Part shown: in pieces, positions 10,111 through 22,025 of the stretch
Numbering within the stretch: position 1 is the first letter of the stretch
Layout: each line of letters begins with the position of its first letter
Assembly: GCA_963971405.1 (NCBI GenBank)
Contig: OZ020491.1
Location: 27,675,019-27,739,018 of the forward strand
Reading direction: 5' to 3'
Length of the DNA: 64,000 bases
Source: Psococerastis gibbosa
Taxonomy: Eukaryota > Arthropoda > Insecta > Psocodea > Psocidae
The notes under the pieces: model-generated
The model's database searches: none
What the model was told of the DNA's origin: nothing
Seen by the model: the letters and a program-made list of their open reading frames with translations, nothing else
Program-made: the position numbers and the translations under genes

Positions 10111-11309
10111 TCAACTCCCCTTCTCCCCGAGGTGAAGGAGTCTGCCCGTAGGGTGCCTCAAGTTAATAAACAGACTCACTCCCCCCTCCAGGCTGAGAGG
10201 GTTGCTTCAAGCACTAGTCTATAACGTGACGTTGTCCCCCCCCCCCCTTAAAGGCTTTCTTCCCCTCCCAAGCTAAATTCTTGGCGTTTACAGGCCTAAC
10301 ACAAGCTCATGAGGCATATTCTTTCAGAAAATAATGGGTAACTATATAAAAAAACATCAACAAAAATAAAAAAAAAATAAAACACGGGCGTCAATACGGA
10401 ATTAATCTGTAGCTTTTCTATACATCCTCAGTCGAGCTGAAAATTGTTTTTTTACTCGGTCATTTTGTTTCCCTGTATTCTTTTTTTTTTCAACAGCAAT
10501 AATTAGATCTACAGGAGTTTCCGAGAATTAGTAGACAATTCCTTTTTTATTTCTGCTGACTTTGATGCTTACGATACGTGCTGGCTATTTTGGTCTTTTG
10601 TTGTAAAGATTTCCGCTGACTGCAAAGAATTATTAGTTGAATGGGAAGTTAATCGAAGTTTTGATGGGGAAAAGTATTTTTTATTTTTGTGCATTATCCT
10701 CCTCCGTTGCGCAGGGGGCAATTTATAGTTATCGACTTCAGTTTTTTTTTAGGCCTTGCGTTCTTTTCTTCCTTAGCCTACCATCTTATCTGGTTTATTT
10801 ATTTGATAGTTTCATACGCGTAACGAGGTAGCGCATTGGCAACATCAACCACAGGGCATTTGATTCCAAAATGATTCCAAAATGGGGAGGCGGGTGTACC
10901 CGCGTTTAATATTGGACTCGTACCTGTCAGACTTGAAATGTCCTAGAGGCGCCAAAATGTAAATAACTAACTAAATAGATAAATAATTACTTTTTGTCAT
11001 AGTGGGCATCATCCGCATTTAAGTTGTGTAATGGCATACATTGCCACATTTGACTTTACTCGTAAACTTCCCCGATTCGCGAGCGTTTATGGAAACAAAA
11101 AACACTGGGCACTTGATTCCAAAATGGAGTAGGGGAGGTTGGGCGGCGAAGCCGCGTAGACCTCTCCACAGGGGGTGTAAACAATCAATGATAACTCGCT
11201 TAGGAGTGGATGGATAGCATTAAAAGAAGTCTACAATGTCATCACGGGACCCCTGCGGTTTTTAATCAGTAGCTATCCGTCCAAAGGGGAGGGGGGAGGC
11301 AGGAAAGGG

Positions 11310-12110
11310 TTTGTTTATACCCTATCATTTATATGTGTTTATTATGAGGTAGGGCTCTATATTAGACAGGTATTGTCATCCGCCATGTTGTATCCATTTT
11401 AAGTCTGGTCTATAAGCAAAGCATTGGGTGTTTACCGATTTATTTTTAGAAATTTATCGTTATTTATTTGTTATTATTTAAAAAAAAAACGTTCTACCAA
11501 TTAGGGAAGTGCTTATTAAAAAAATACTATAAGGGGTTTTAGTTATTTTCAATCTTTTACTTTCTTACAATACTTACCATATAGGAATTAATGGATACAA
11601 AATGGCGGATGACAATACCCGGGTATATAGTGCCTTATTATGAGGTACTTCCGCCATGAGAGTTCTCGAACCGGGTTATTTTTGATCTGTCGTCATTTAC
11701 TTATTATCTTTAAGAAGACAGGGTGTGGGGGGTACTCGCCACGGAAGCAGGGTTCTACTTATTGGCTACCACAGTACGCCACGTAACGAATTATTAGAAG
11801 CCTACTTTCGGAGTAATTTTCTTATCCGCTCTGGACCACACACACTCCGTTATTCCCTATCATTTATATGTGTTTATTATATGAGGTACTTCCGCCATGA
11901 GAGTTCTAGAACCGGGTTATTTTTGATCTGACGTCATTTACTTATTATCTTTAAGAAGACAGGGTGTGGGGGGGGGGGGGGTACTCGCCATGGAAGCAGG
12001 GTTCTACTTATTGGCTACCACAGTACGCCACGTAACGAATTATTAGAAGCCTACTTTCGGAGTAATTTTCCGCTCTGGACCACACACTCCGTTATTCCCT
12101 ATCATTTATA
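11310..12110 (+). repeat. Local tandem duplication, period about 241 bp
   Basis: The segment starting ATGAGGTACTTCCGCCATGA occurs at about 11640 and 11881, followed by nearly identical sequence through TATTCCCTATCATTTATA. A partial left unit (CCCTATCATTTATATGTG, about 11320) lies left of an inserted inverted-repeat element at 11369-11619. Confidence 0.8.
11369..11619. mobile_element. Small inverted-repeat element (MITE candidate)
   Basis: Ends are inverted repeats of about 30 bp: GGTATTGTCATCCGCCAT at the left, its complement at 11602-11619. No ORF, and no convincing target duplication. Confidence 0.6.
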
Positions 12111-12330
12111 GGGGTCTTCACAGTGTTGGTGTTATCGAGTTATATGTGCCATCCAAGTTAACACACAATTGTGAGTGGACCTCGGGAGTGAGTTATTATG
12201 CTATATCGAAAATATTTAACAAAGTAAACAACGTGGTAGTAGTCAGACTTTCGTGGCACGGGTTTAAAGAAAGTGGCAGAACTCTATTCTAGTGCCACAT
12301 TTGTTTATATTTTTTGTTCATTTTGGTTAT
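12111..12330 (+). mobile_element. Fragment of TA-flanked element with end GGGGTCTTCACAG
   Basis: It matches the left part of the complete copy at 37411-38082 and also 39998-40095. The right end is lost. It holds the uninterrupted sequence GCCACATTTGTTTATATT that the Helentron-like element split at 37638. 12330-12790 has no recognised gene. Confidence 0.7.
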
Positions 12331-12794
12331 TATAATTTTAAGTATTTACGGTAATTGCTTGTGATAATAATAGATTATGCAAATAAATTTAAATGCTACA
12401 AAATTAAGGCTATGTTTTATCCTTTTCCAATGACTGTCGAAAGGCAGCAGGAATACCTACAGCATGTGGAATACCTCCACATATGCTGGAGGCAGCGCTA
12501 AATTCAGTAATGTTTATTATTTTCCCTCTTGTTGATGGGCAGAAAACTGCTGAGAAAATGGTAACTAAGATGGGGAAGTAGCCATAATGTGAAGACATTT
12601 GCATTTTTTCCTGCTGTGGGGGGTTTTTGTACCTTTTTTGCCGGTTGTGTAGCCCCATTACCCCGGCAATTTATAGACATCTTCCTCCTCTTTCATATTG
12701 TAAGCACGCTGCCGACACGGGTTACAAGGGACTAACCAACACTTTCATCAATAGAAGCGCTGATTTTATAAAAGTTATAGCGTTTTTTTTTTTT

Positions 12795-13275
12795 TGCTTT
12801 CCTATTTATACGTATACGGAAAGCTTTATGATGGTCAAAATTTTCGACTCCGATATTTCAACGGATTTACACGTTTTGCGGTACCGGGAACCAAATAAGA
12901 GGTTTATACGGAGCGTCTGTCTTGTCTGTCGCTCACTCTGTTCATCGATTTCCGGACAAACTACTCGGTCGATCTTGATGAAATTAGCCATGTAGGTTCA
13001 CAAAAATCATACCTCGGGAAATTTTTTTTATTTTGTGCTAACTCAAATTTGGGGGGTTTTATTTTTAAAAAAATCCAAAAAAACGTCAAAAAAAATTATT
13101 TGTAAAAAACGGCTGCAACGATTTCTTGGAAATTCACATATATTGTAGTCGTTATTAATTTAAAAAAAATGCGGTGGGTCGCTTGCCCCTTCATAGTTTT
13201 CTTCTGGGGGTAAAAAAATAAAAATAATTCAATTTTCATGTAAAATGAATAAAAAATCATTTTTGTCTTTGTCAT
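12795..13275 (+). mobile_element. Helentron/HINE-like element, 3'-truncated copy D2
   Basis: It starts TTTTGCTTTCC with the terminal hairpin and has the shared central region, but only a remnant of the CTGT array. It breaks off before the 3' hairpin. A GC-rich segment follows at 13300-13350. Confidence 0.7.
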
Positions 13276-13394
13276 AAAAAGCTTGTTTATTTATTATTTA
13301 CGAGCGGGGCTTGGGACAGCTTCGCGGCCCCGCCCCCTTGCGCTTGCGACCGCATGACACGTGAGAATGGTCGTAGTGGCCCTATTTAGTTGTT

Positions 13395-13655
13395 GAACCC
13401 AAGCCAAGCAGTTAACTAACAAAATGAATATCTGGCTTTGCACACAACCCCCATTCATAATAAGGGGCAACTCAGGTACCGGCACAGTGGCACTCCACAA
13501 CTCCACAACAGTCCCCTGCACTTAGCTTAACCAAGCAGTTATACCTAACAAATTAATATGAAAACCTGGCGTTTATAAGGGGTAACTCAGGTACCGGTAC
13601 AGTGGGACTCTACAACTCGTGACCCCTCTAGAACAGTCCCCTGCACTTAGCTTAT
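13395..13655 (+). repeat. Two-unit tandem duplication, about 135 bp
   Basis: CCAAGCAGTTA, AACTCAGGTACCGG and CAGTCCCCTGCACTTAGCTT occur in the same order twice. Confidence 0.75.
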
Positions 13656-13789
13656 GGACATGGAAGTCTCCAAAGAACAACCCAACGATTATCAACTTCA
13701 ATTTCCAGAATTTTCTAATTTTCCCGCGCAATTTTTTAAATTTTTTCTGTCATAAGAACCTTCTACTGACAAGAACAAACACAACAATA

Positions 13790-13875
13790 ACAAAAATAGT
13801 GAAATCGGTCCAGCCGTTCACGCGTGATAGCGTGACCAAGGGAAATAGGGATTCATTTTTATATATAGAGACTGG
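13790..13875 (+). repeat. Interspersed-repeat end with arthropod-style motif
   Basis: The string GTGAAATCGGTCCAGCCGTT followed shortly by ATTCATTTTTATATATAGAG resembles an end I associate with common arthropod interspersed repeats. That association is from memory and is not shown by the sequence. 13880-14655 has no other identified feature. Confidence 0.35.
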
Positions 13876-14658
13876 AACAGTGTTGTATTTTTTTTTTTGC
13901 CGATAAAGGTATTTCGACGTATTCCCGCGATGTGTCGCAAAATTGTAAAATATGTATTTTCGTGATGTGTCCCACGTACCTGTTCGTACCTATATGGGTC
14001 TAATATATAGGTGTTAATGTCTCAAGTAATCTAAGAAGCCCTTGACAATCCCAATTGGTCATGGCCCAACCATGTCTAATTCGGCACACCATTTGTACCA
14101 TTCTTTACACATTTTGTGACCCATCCTGTTATATCCTCTTTCGATAAGGCAATTTAATGCATTCTTTCATGGGAAGGAGCCCTATTATGTTTTATAGTGG
14201 CTTGGAATCGTTTTGAATTTGTGCAAAAATGTCACAGCGTATTTCAAGAAATGTTTACTAGACGACATTAAGCGAAAACTAATTTTAAATAATGACAATT
14301 TTAAGAAGGAGTCTTATTATGTGTTTTAGTGGCTTGGAAGCGTTTTATATATTTGCGCAAAAATGTCAAAGCATATTTCGAGAAATGTTTACTAGACGGC
14401 ATTAAGGCCACAAAAAAATAATTTTGAGTTAGTGGTATGCTGCAAAACGCGTATAGTATCAAAAAATATTAATTAAAATATTACAACCCATAATGTAGAA
14501 GCATTCGGTTTTGAGAAGTTTTTTGTCTCCCCGGCATTTACATTTTCAAGTGAAAAATCGCTTTTTGGATACATGCTCCTCATAATATAGGCCCAGCGTT
14601 GAGCAATTTATATATATTTTTTAAATTTAATGTACTGTAAGGCTGTACGTTAATGTTA

Positions 14659-15045
14659 AGAGTACATGCTACATGTACGTAGAAAATTATCACCCCAAAA
14701 ATAAAATTACTTTTCATATTTTTATATCATTAACTCAGCAATTTATTTATTTGGCTTATTTCACTTGTAGAAGACTATTTCGTGCATCACATAATCGGGT
14801 ATTTTCACTTTTCGGATTTGTAGTTTTTCCAAAAATTCTATTTTACACGAAATTTTGGTCCTCAATGGTTTTTATGCAATAACTAAGGTACCACACTTGT
14901 AATATTTCCTATTATATGATGCATGAAGTAGTCTTCTGCAACTTACATGAGCCAAATCTTTAATAACTTGCTTTGTTAATTAATAAAAAAAATTATAAGT
15001 CAATTAAAAAAAATGGGTGCTAATTTTCAACGTTAATTGTGAGTA
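14659..15045. mobile_element. Foldback TA-type MITE, variant subfamily
   Basis: The left half (ACGTAGAAAATTATCACCCC, TTGTAGAAGACTA) is inverted in the right half (TAGTCTTCTGCAACTTACAT). It shares the internal sequence of copies at 17162, 26595, 57038, 57836 and 61686. Confidence 0.7.
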
Positions 15046-15571
15046 ATAACTAGGAAAAATTAAAAAAATAGTACCGTTAGGCGTTATCATTTTAACAAAT
15101 GTTACCTTTAGGCCTGAATTATAACCATAAAAATTAAAACCGGCCCCCTTTGTGACCTAGAAGGGCTGTTTAACGAACTTAACCCAGATATTGATATGAT
15201 AAACCTGCGTGGAAAGTTGACACTTTACAGCACCATAAATATCCTTCAAAGTTCAAGCCGCTGTACACCAAACCTCGCGTGATAGGTGCCCAAGCTATCA
15301 AATACCACCTCACCAATACACTCAGTTGCATTTCAATGCCCGAATACAAGCCAATAAACCCATACATGGCATCCAAATCACTTCGATTATCATTCATGTA
15401 GACATTAAAAAAAGTTGGCCGTAGAACTAAACCTTGAGGAACGCCGTTGAATTAGAATTCAATGTGAGGTGCCACCCACACTCAGGGGATGCATAGTTTG
15501 ACGGACTAATAACAGTATGTAGACATGGATCACACATTTCAACTATTTTTTTTCTTTCGATTTCACGGACT

Positions 15572-15870
15572 TGACTGGACCTACCGGCGTGTAGGAATGA
15601 CTGGAAGTTGTGTGACTTCTTGTAACAGTTATGGCTGGTAGCCAGTTGGTGTCCTGACGTACGTGATGTTAGTGGTATATTTTCTGTTGCTTTAGTAGTG
15701 CGGTGCTGTGCTTCTTGCATGGGGTAGGTTGAGGTTGGACCTACCAGCGTGTTGGAATTGGTAGTTGTGGGACTTCTTGTTGAAGTTTTAGTTAGTGTCC
15801 TGGCGTAGGTGGTATAGTTTCTGTTGCTTCAGTAGTACTATGATTTTTCCATGGGGTAGGTTGTGTAGGT
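15572..15870 (+). repeat. Two-unit tandem duplication, about 150 bp
   Basis: GGACCTACC(G/A)GCGTGT, GTGGTAT and CATGGGGTAGGTTG recur in order in both units. No coding feature. 15045-15570 and 15870-16210 contain nothing I can name. Confidence 0.65.
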
Positions 15871-16214
15871 TATTGGTTTCATCGCCGCCGTGGGGCGACA
15901 ACCCATTGAGGGTATAGGCCTGAAGACTTGCAGAAAGGAGATTCCTTACTAGGGAACTACTCTATTGAATAATTGCAAAACCCCATGTTGGTGATCGTTG
16001 CTGTGGTCCAGTATAATGAAATATGAAAAACGTCTTTATATTAGGCGCGCTTTAGCCCCGAACCAGCTAACCTATATTTGTTTACATATTAGTATACATC
16101 ACATTAAATTTTTTCACGAGAAAAAAAGAAAATAAAAAGGGAGAAAATAATAATAATAATACAATACCAATAATATATCGCTCACTCATTCATTCACTCT
16201 CACAAATCACTCCC

Positions 16215-16300
16215 CAAAAAATCTCCCCAAATTATTCTCCGCCCTAGTTTCTTCTGGCAAGGAGTTCCAAAACCTAGCCAGCGTTGTGCTTATTCTGTTT
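16215..16300 (-). pseudogene. Possible reverse-transcriptase C-terminal remnant
   Basis: The minus strand encodes a short stretch reading ARFWNSLPEETR, a pattern common near the C terminus of LINE reverse-transcriptase ORFs. The flanking frame is broken. This is a weak call. Confidence 0.3.
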
Positions 16301-16751
16301 TGTTTTTATAGCCGTTGAGGATTAAGGTCTGAGAACTTTCGTGACTACCACTCTATTTGGGATATTTTGTTGGATGGCGCTGGTGATCTAGTTCTGTAAG
16401 CCGCTTCTGTGCTTCTTCCGTGACGTTTGCTATGGATGAGATTGGGTGTAGACATAAGCGTGAGATGCGTCAGATTTCGTAGAAGTGGGAAATTGGCGGG
16501 AAATACTGCAATACTGACAATATGCTAATTTCTCGCGCCTTCCATTCTTAATTATCGACTGTCCGTTTTAGTGGCTACAGTTCTAGATATTGTAGGAGAG
16601 TTGAGGTATTGGAGGGTGCCAAAAATATTTTTTTAAATTCTGGGGATATCTGCAACGTCTTTCAGTGGCTGGTCGTATGAATCGTAGCATCAGGGGGTTC
16701 CAGGCTTCAAAAAACATTTTTGGCGCGTCCAAATGTCCCATATATTCTATA

Positions 16752-17062
16752 GGGGTATTCACTGTGCTGGTAGAAAAGAAAAATGGGGAAATAGAAAAAC
16801 CTAACCTGACTTACTTCCAATGTTTCTTTGCCTTATGAACATCTGCTGTAGTCCACCTCTTGCCACATGTTTCCTTTTGTTGTTTTTTAATTAATTTCTG
16901 CAGAAGATCTCATTTTTTAAATTAAATAAAAATAAAAAGCAATACAACAACAAATATGGCCATTTTAGATTCCCCAAGTGCAGTTCCCCAACCTACCGGT
17001 TTTTCTATTTTCTCTCAGTTTCCTGCTTTCCCTTAGGGTAAACCAAACACAGTGAATACCCG
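16752..17062. mobile_element. MITE with TIR GGGGTATTCACTGTG, about 311 bp
   Basis: The left end GGGGTATTCACTGTG is mirrored by CACAGTGAATACCC on the right. TA precedes the left end. An inverted relative lies at 59985-60402. The terminus resembles that of the element at 37411 (GGGGTCTTCACAGTG). No ORF. Confidence 0.7.
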
Positions 17063-17161
17063 TTATATAGAACTCATATGGCCCCATTCTAAGTATCAAA
17101 ATGCCATATTTCATTTTACTTTAATTGCTTTATACTGAACCTTTTAATGGTTAATCTCCTA

Positions 17162-17548
17162 AGAGTGTAGGTCCCGTAGGAATTATACGTACTCCAAAAT
17201 CAGTTTTAGAGAGTTCTTATATTTTATTAATTACCAAAGCAAGATATTAAAAATTTGGCTCATTTAAGTTGTAGAAGTCTACTTCACTTGCGTAATATAA
17301 TATGGTATTTTTCATTTTTTGTACGTACCCTAGCTTTTTCATAAAAATTATTGAGAACTAAAATTTCACGTAAAATACTCGTAGATACCATGAAAAACTG
17401 AAAAAAACAAAAATTACCCTATTATATGACGCATGAAGCAGTCTTCTACAATTTTAATGAACCAATAACTTGCTTAGTTAATTAAATAAAAAATAAGAAG
17501 TATTAAATTTCGGGCTGCCAATTTCCTACGGGACGTACAGTACACTCT
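17162..17548. mobile_element. Foldback MITE, Tc1/mariner-like, TSD TA
   Basis: It begins AGAGTGTAGGTCCCGTAGGA and ends TACGGGACGTACAGTACACTCT, with TA on each side. Most of its length is an imperfect palindrome, so transcripts would fold on themselves. No ORF. It sits about 140 bp upstream of the start codon at 17685, inside any 5' flank or leader of that gene. Confidence 0.8.
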
Positions 17549-17684
17549 TAATTGTTTTTCTTATTCATATCGTACAATAGTGACAGTTAACTTGCAGTTT
17601 TGTGATACAATGTGATTATGTCGCAAAGAAAATAGTTAATAGCACAATTTAGTTACTGGTGTGGTGTGATATTAAACCATCAAG

Positions 17685-17778
17685 ATGAGGAAATCTTCAA
17701 CCCCTCGGCTCCAGTGGAGGGTGGTGCTAACCCTTCTTTGCCTTCTGCCTAGTCCAGCCTTCTCACAAAACATGCGAG
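17685..17778 (+). CDS. First coding exon: signal peptide of a putative LDLa-containing secreted or membrane protein
   Basis: The exon encodes 31 residues plus one base: a basic start (MRKSSTPRLQWR), a hydrophobic core (VVLTLLCLLPSPAF) and a likely signal-peptidase site after AFS, before QNMR. The start has A at -3, and an in-frame TAA at 17673-17675 excludes a longer frame here. A donor GTAAAT follows at 17779, leaving the intron in phase 1. The phase matches the LDLa exon at 60656, and joining the two gives Ala at the junction, then K-C. A signal peptide, phase-1 intron, then LDLa exon is the LDLR-family gene layout. The family beyond 'LDLa protein' is inferred. Exons between the two could have been missed. 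A copy of the exon end with a broken donor lies at 17990-18006. Confidence 0.6.
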
Positions 17779-18260
17779 GTAAATTTGTGTGTGTGTATTC
17801 TTCAAGTACATTGTGCGTTATGATCTTGAAGTAGAAACTAATTCTGGCACAAACCTTATCAAGTAAAAACTATTTATAGTCAGACTGGTGATTTGATGCC
17901 GTTGTACCGTTTAATGTCTGTCTCGATACGGTCTATTTACATTTATCCTGTTACTGAAAATGAGAAAAATGAGCCTTTAGTCCTTTACACAAAACATGCG
18001 AGGCAAATAATTATTCTGATGGTATTTTGCAATTATTATAATTATATTATTTATATTATTATTTATATTATTATTATTATTTATATTATTTATATTATTA
18101 TTATTACATAAATATTGTACGTTAATGTCTTGAAGTAGAAATTAATTTATGATGATCAGTTCTGAGACAAACATTATGAAGTACCTAAAACTATTTATAG
18201 CCAGGCTGGTGGATCGTAAATTGTTGCCTTAGCATTGTTTACTGTCTGTCTCGATACGGT
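17779..18260 (+). repeat. Local tandem duplication including the end of the signal-peptide exon
   Basis: Sequence from ACAAAACATGCGAGGTAAAT through CTGTCTCGATACGGTCT (to about 17935) is repeated from 17988 to about 18265 with divergence and an inserted ATT-rich microsatellite (18037-18110). In the second copy GGTAAAT reads GGCAAAT, so the splice donor is lost and only the first copy can act as an exon. Confidence 0.75.
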
Positions 18261-18771
18261 CTGCTTACATTATACTATATACGTTGTTCATATGTTCATT
18301 GAATTCACGCACCAGCTAAACTCATGAGCTATGTAGGGAAAAACACAATGTAAGTTGACCCCTCGCTACTAGGAAGAGCTTCCAAACACACGGTCTTTCT
18401 CATTTTCACTTAGAAGATAGGTTACGCGTGGGTGCTTTAAAGCCAGGTAGGACCTTCTTGCAATATTTAATTAAGTAAGGGAGAAAATTCCTGTCTATTC
18501 TTCATGTACATGCAGCAGAGGCATTGCATGAAATGACCGCAAAACACGTAAGTCAACAATAGCATTGCATTTGAGGCAGAGTTTTATTTGAAAGCAGTAT
18601 AAAAATCATCACACAAGAATGAGATGGGCCTCTTGTAAATTCGCGTTACGTGAGATTTCAATATGGCTCTAGGTGACAAGTGTTGTTTTTGTTTAAATTT
18701 TGTTTTTGTTTAGATGCGTGCTTGTGTAACTTTTCTATGGTGCATCTGTTTTTAGAACATGGCAGTGTCAG

Positions 18772-18968
18772 GACATGTAGCGTAGTGGTACGGACTCCGA
18801 CTTTCACCCGCAAGGTTGTTGGTTCGAGTCCAACACTTGTTACATTTTCTGGCCATGCTTCGGAGGGCATGTAACGCAGCCGCCCCGCGACTGCCTAGTT
18901 GAGTGTAAGAAAGGGCTTTATAGCCCTTATTCCGCTAGGTTGTGCTTAGTCATAGAACAAAAAGTCAT
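18772..18968 (+). mobile_element. SINE-A copy
   Basis: A complete head with A and B boxes (TAGCGTAGTGGT, GGTTCGAGTCC), the body and an AACAAAAAGTC tail. It lies 500 bp from another copy in the same orientation. Confidence 0.85.
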
Positions 18969-19271
18969 TATTTATTTTAGAAATATATAATAGAATTCTT
19001 TCTTCTTCTTTTGGTTGGGCTGGCAGAAACAGCCTCTGCTCATGTCTCATGTTGATTTTCACAAGAAATACCGATCGTAGACCCGTCAAAAATGTTCACT
19101 AAATTAGAAGAAATGCTCCTCTAGATTCCAATTTCCGACATGTGGCCTTCACTAACACCAATTGGCCACAGTTGTTGGACTCCTTCCTCGGAACTACCAC
19201 ACCCATCGTTTTTGTACCAATCATATTCAATAATGGTGGCAAATTCATGCTAAAAATATCATGTATCATCA

Positions 19272-19468
19272 GGGCATGTAGAGTAGTGGTACAGACTCCA
19301 ACTTTCACCCGAAAGGTTGTTGGTTCGAGTCCCACACCTGCTACATTTTCTGGCCATACTTCGGAAGGCATGTAAAGTAGGCGGTCCCGAGTCTTCCTAG
19401 TTGAGCGTAAGAGAGGGCTTTGTAGCCCTAACTCCGCTAGGTTGGCTTAGTAATAGAACAAAAAAGTC
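19272..19468 (+). mobile_element. SINE-A copy
   Basis: Complete; starts GGCATGTAGAGTAGTGGT and ends GCTTAGTAATAGAACAAAAAAGTC. From 19470 to 19950 nothing is recognised beyond AT-rich sequence. Confidence 0.85.
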
Positions 19469-19949
19469 AAAATTATTTTTTTTATTTTTATTTATCATTG
19501 TATCAAATTCTGTAAAAGTTGTCTCCTGTTCGTCCCGACATTTTTGACAACTCAGATAGATATGCGTCTCAAATGTTAAAATTGTAATAAAGACTTGAAA
19601 ATTTACTTACTTAAACATTGTCAGCATGTAGAGGAACATTTCTCCTGATTAACATTATCTCATTTATTTCTTAAGCAATATTAATTAATTAAAATTTTAT
19701 TTTGTCAAAACACCGGACAGTGGGCTGTCCTATATTTGCTCATTATTGCCAGGTAATCGGTCTTAGTCTACGGTATAAGATTACTAGGAACAACGCAAAA
19801 TTAGTCAATTCCCTTGAATGCCTGCAATAGGCGGCAGGTCTCTGTGTAGCGTAGAATTATAACCTCCAAATATGTATAATCTCCTATAGATAATGATATT
19901 GGATAATTTCCAAAAAAATGCGTTACATACCCGTCTGACCAGATGAAGT

Positions 19950-21110
19950 CAGTCTGTCAGCCTCGGGGCAACTCCCACCCATTGCGAATAAAGTCTTTGC
20001 ATACACAATTACCTCGTGTAGGGTCCAATTTTCAGTGACGTCTTCAGTGGGATCAATGTCTCTTTGATCAGACAGTTCGACTTCAAGAAGATCTTCGTCA
20101 TTTTCTTCTTCTAGTTATTCTTCATGCTGTCCATCTTTCAGCTCCTTTTTATCATCCCTCAACCCATTGAAAATGTTGACTTCAAGAAGTTATTCGCCAT
20201 TTTCTTCTTCATCATCACCTGCTGTCCATCATTCAGCTCCTTGTAATCATCCCTGAACACATTGCGAATATAGTCTTTGCATACACAATTACCTCGTGTA
20301 GGGTCCTATTTTCAGTGACGTCTTCAGTAGGATCAATGTCTCTTTGAGCAGACAGTTAGAATTCAAGAAGGTCTTCGTCATTTTCTTCTTCTAGTTCTTC
20401 TTCATGCTGTCCATCTTTCAGCTCCTTTTTATCATCCCTCAACCCATTGAAAATTTAGACTTCAAGAAGTTCTTCCTCATTTTCTTCTTCTAGTTCTTCT
20501 TCTTCATGATCACTTGCTGTCCATATTTCAGCTCCTTTTTATCATCCCGCAACCCACTGAGAATATAGTCAATGTATGCATGATCTCCTCGTGTACGGTC
20601 CAATTTTCAGTGACGTCTTCAGTGGGATCAATGTCTCTTGGAGCAGACAGTTAGACTTCAAGGTCTTCGTCATTTTCTTCTTCTAGTTCTTCTTCATGCT
20701 GTCCATCTTTCAGCTCCTTTTTACCATCCCTCAACCCATTGAAAATGTAGACTTCAAGAAGTTCTTCCTCATTTTATTCTTCTAGTTCTTCTTCTTCATG
20801 ATCACCTGCTGTCTATCTTTCAGCTCCTTTTTATCATCCCGCAACCCATTGAGAATATAGTCAATGTATGCATGATCTCCTCGTGTACGGTCCAATTTTC
20901 AGTGACGTCTTCAGTAGGATCAATGTCTCTTGGAGCAGACAGTTCTTCGTCATGTTCTTCTTATAGTTCTTCTTCTTCCTCTTCGTGATCACCTGTTGTC
21001 CATCTTTCAGCTCCTTTTTATCAACCCTCAACCCATTAAGAATGTAGTCTTTGTATCGAGTGTAGAGTCCTATTTTCAGTGTCGTTTTCAGTAGGATCAA
21101 TGCCTCCTTA
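19950..21110 (-). repeat. Tandem array, about 290-bp unit, encoding a degenerate acidic peptide
   Basis: Units are marked on the + strand by CGTGTA(G/C)GGTCC(A/T)ATTTTCAG near 20013, 20295, 20590 and 20883, with a decayed fifth near 21058. Read on the minus strand, each main unit encodes nearly the same peptide, with elements GLRDDKKELKDGQHEE, LEEENDED, RDIDPTEDVTEN and TLHEV, interrupted by roughly one stop per unit. A Glu/Asp-rich protein segment therefore seems to have been amplified and then decayed. I do not recognise the protein. A transposase tail is possible. No splice structure could be assigned. Confidence 0.65.
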
Positions 21111-21744
21111 AGTTCTGTATGCTCAAAATAGAATTTCTCATAAAATATCGATCGATTAGAAGCCGTAAATTAGAAGAAGTGCTCCTCTATGGCATCTCAT
21201 TTAAAGATATGGTTCTACGATCTATATCTCGTGAGAAATTCCAATTTGTACCAAAAACGTGTTTGGGGGCGTCCGATCTTAGAAACATTACGCCACGCTT
21301 CAATGATCCGACCCAATTAATAACAACATACGCTGCCTAGTCATTGACCTTCCTTGCTCTTAGAGAGCAATCCCCATCATTAGATCATCAGTGCAGATGC
21401 ATTGAACTCAAAACTGTTTATTGCATAGATTAATCGAGCCAAGCCCAACTCGTCTGCTTCTGGAATCTACATCTGTCGCATAATGAGATTATGCTCCGGT
21501 AATGGAGCAGAACGAGATGTTGCCCATCAGTGACCTACCTACATAGTCAGTCACTGGCTTATTCATTAGGCCAATCGGCCTATCCTAAATGGGATTGGTT
21601 AAATGCAGTGTTCTACTTTCAATGAAAGGAGGGAGTCCTGCAAGGCAGTGTTGTGAGACTTTTCTTTTATGTTCCATACATGAAAAGGCTGATGGAAGCT
21701 CAGCTGCTTCACCGGGTGATGTTTTGGTTGACTTCATTGGTATA

Positions 21745-22012
21745 GGTGGCTATTCCACCGGCGATTTTACTTCATTTTTTATTATTTCATCGACGTTTGT
21801 TTTGTTTTAAGGAGACTGTTATGTAGATACTTAACTTATCTATTATAAATTAAGTTATAATATGGTAGAGACTTGTTAATGATGTCTGCTACCATATTAT
21901 AACTTAATTTATAACAGATAAGTTAAGTATCTACATAATAGTCTCATTAAAACAAAACAAACGTCAATGACAAAATCATAAATGAAGTAAATTCGCCGGT
22001 GGAATGGCCGCC
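21745..22012. mobile_element. Near-perfect palindromic MITE, PIF-like, TSD ATA
   Basis: A 268-bp element whose two halves are inverted copies over almost the full length. It starts GGTGGCTATTCCACCGGCGA and ends CCGGTGGAATGGCCGCC, with ATA on both sides (21742-21744 and 22013-22015). The ATTCCACCG core matches the TIR of the 376-bp PIF-like family. Only a few bases (around 21877) separate the arms. 21110-21740 has no identified feature. Confidence 0.85.
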
Positions 22013-22025
22013 ATAGATGAGTATG

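Noticed and set aside
18658-18874. ORFs of 64-70 codons in both orientations (also 19099-19375)
   Set aside because: They run through SINE-A copies; the shared peptide is simply the SINE body translated.
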